A program made the position numbers and the translations under genes. A model generated the notes under the pieces. That model had not been told where the DNA came from, searched no databases, and saw only the letters and a program-made list of their open reading frames with translations. A stretch of 6,950 nucleotides of DNA from Candidatus Bandiella numerosa (GTDB lineage Bacteria; Pseudomonadota; Alphaproteobacteria; Rickettsiales; Midichloriaceae): assembly GCF_021811875.1 (NCBI RefSeq), contig NZ_JAJBJD010000048.1, positions 1 through 6,950 on the forward strand, written 5' to 3'. Positions 6,903-6,950 of this stretch are shown here, piece after piece. Numbering within the stretch: position 1 is the first letter of the stretch; every line of letters starts with the position of its first letter.

Positions 6903-6950
6903 ATGTCATTTTTAGTAAGAGAAGCAGAAGAACGTATAGAGAAGAGTAAG
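6903..6950 (+). CDS. Start of an unidentified gene, truncated by window end
   Basis: An open frame of 16 codons begins at ATG 6903 and continues past the window: MSFLVREAEERIEKSK. It is charged and likely helical at its start, and I do not recognise it. The perfect AGGAGG upstream makes it a credible real start. Its place behind an IS-like terminal motif suggests a transposase or passenger gene, but a resident gene unrelated to any mobile element is equally compatible with so short a piece. Confidence 0.5.
   Translation, partial: MSFLVREAEERIEKSK

Larger units (their letters stand above)
6828..6950 (+). mobile_element. Putative IS element, left part, runs off window
   Basis: From the motif at 6828 the sequence is non-coding for about 75 bases, then a reading frame with a strong ribosome binding site begins at 6903. 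A terminal repeat, a short leader and an ORF in that spacing resemble the 5' end of an IS5-type element, and the motif recurs at the other edge of the window. The 16 visible residues are too few to identify a transposase, so the call depends on the repeat and layout alone. No terminator hairpin for the kinase-like gene is seen here. Confidence 0.35.

Noticed and set aside
1..6950. CRISPR array, tRNA or rRNA genes
   Set aside because: No regularly spaced repeats, cloverleaf-like segments or rRNA motifs were seen on either strand.

Overview
The window is A+T-rich, densely packed DNA of alphaproteobacterial, probably Rickettsiales-type, character. The reasons are the low G+C, a nuoJKLMN block that stands apart from the other complex I genes, the mostly weak Shine-Dalgarno sequences, and a neighbouring eukaryote-like lipid-kinase-type protein of the kind found in intracellular bacteria. 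The lineage is inferred from these traits; no taxonomic marker is present.

Layout: positions 1-124 hold no convincing gene. They begin, just after the nuoN stop codon, with a short motif that looks like the end of an insertion sequence or a small non-autonomous element. Positions 125-5939, on the minus strand, carry the five membrane genes nuoJ, nuoK, nuoL, nuoM and nuoN. They are transcribed in that order from right to left, with overlaps of 4, 1 and 11 bases and one gap of 8 bases, so they form one translationally coupled operon. Their products are the proton-pumping membrane-arm subunits of NADH:quinone oxidoreductase (complex I). All key membrane Glu/Lys residues that I could place are present, so the operon appears functional.

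Positions 5940-6079 form a divergent intergenic region. It contains a good extended -10 promoter firing left into nuoJ and a weaker candidate firing right. Positions 6080-6826, on the plus strand, encode a 248-residue protein with a PI3/PI4-kinase-type catalytic signature (DxHxxN followed by IDFG) and a glycine-rich N-terminal loop. It is the most interesting gene here, and a secreted effector acting on host phosphoinositides is a reasonable but unproven guess.

Right after its stop codon the left-edge motif recurs (GACCATTGCATAA against GGCCGTTGCATAA on the opposite strand). It is followed 62 bases later by the start of a new reading frame with a perfect AGGAGG ribosome binding site, cut by the window end. 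The nuoJ-N plus kinase segment is thus bracketed by two inverted, related, IS-like ends, each touching a TAA stop codon. This suggests insertion or rearrangement at both borders.
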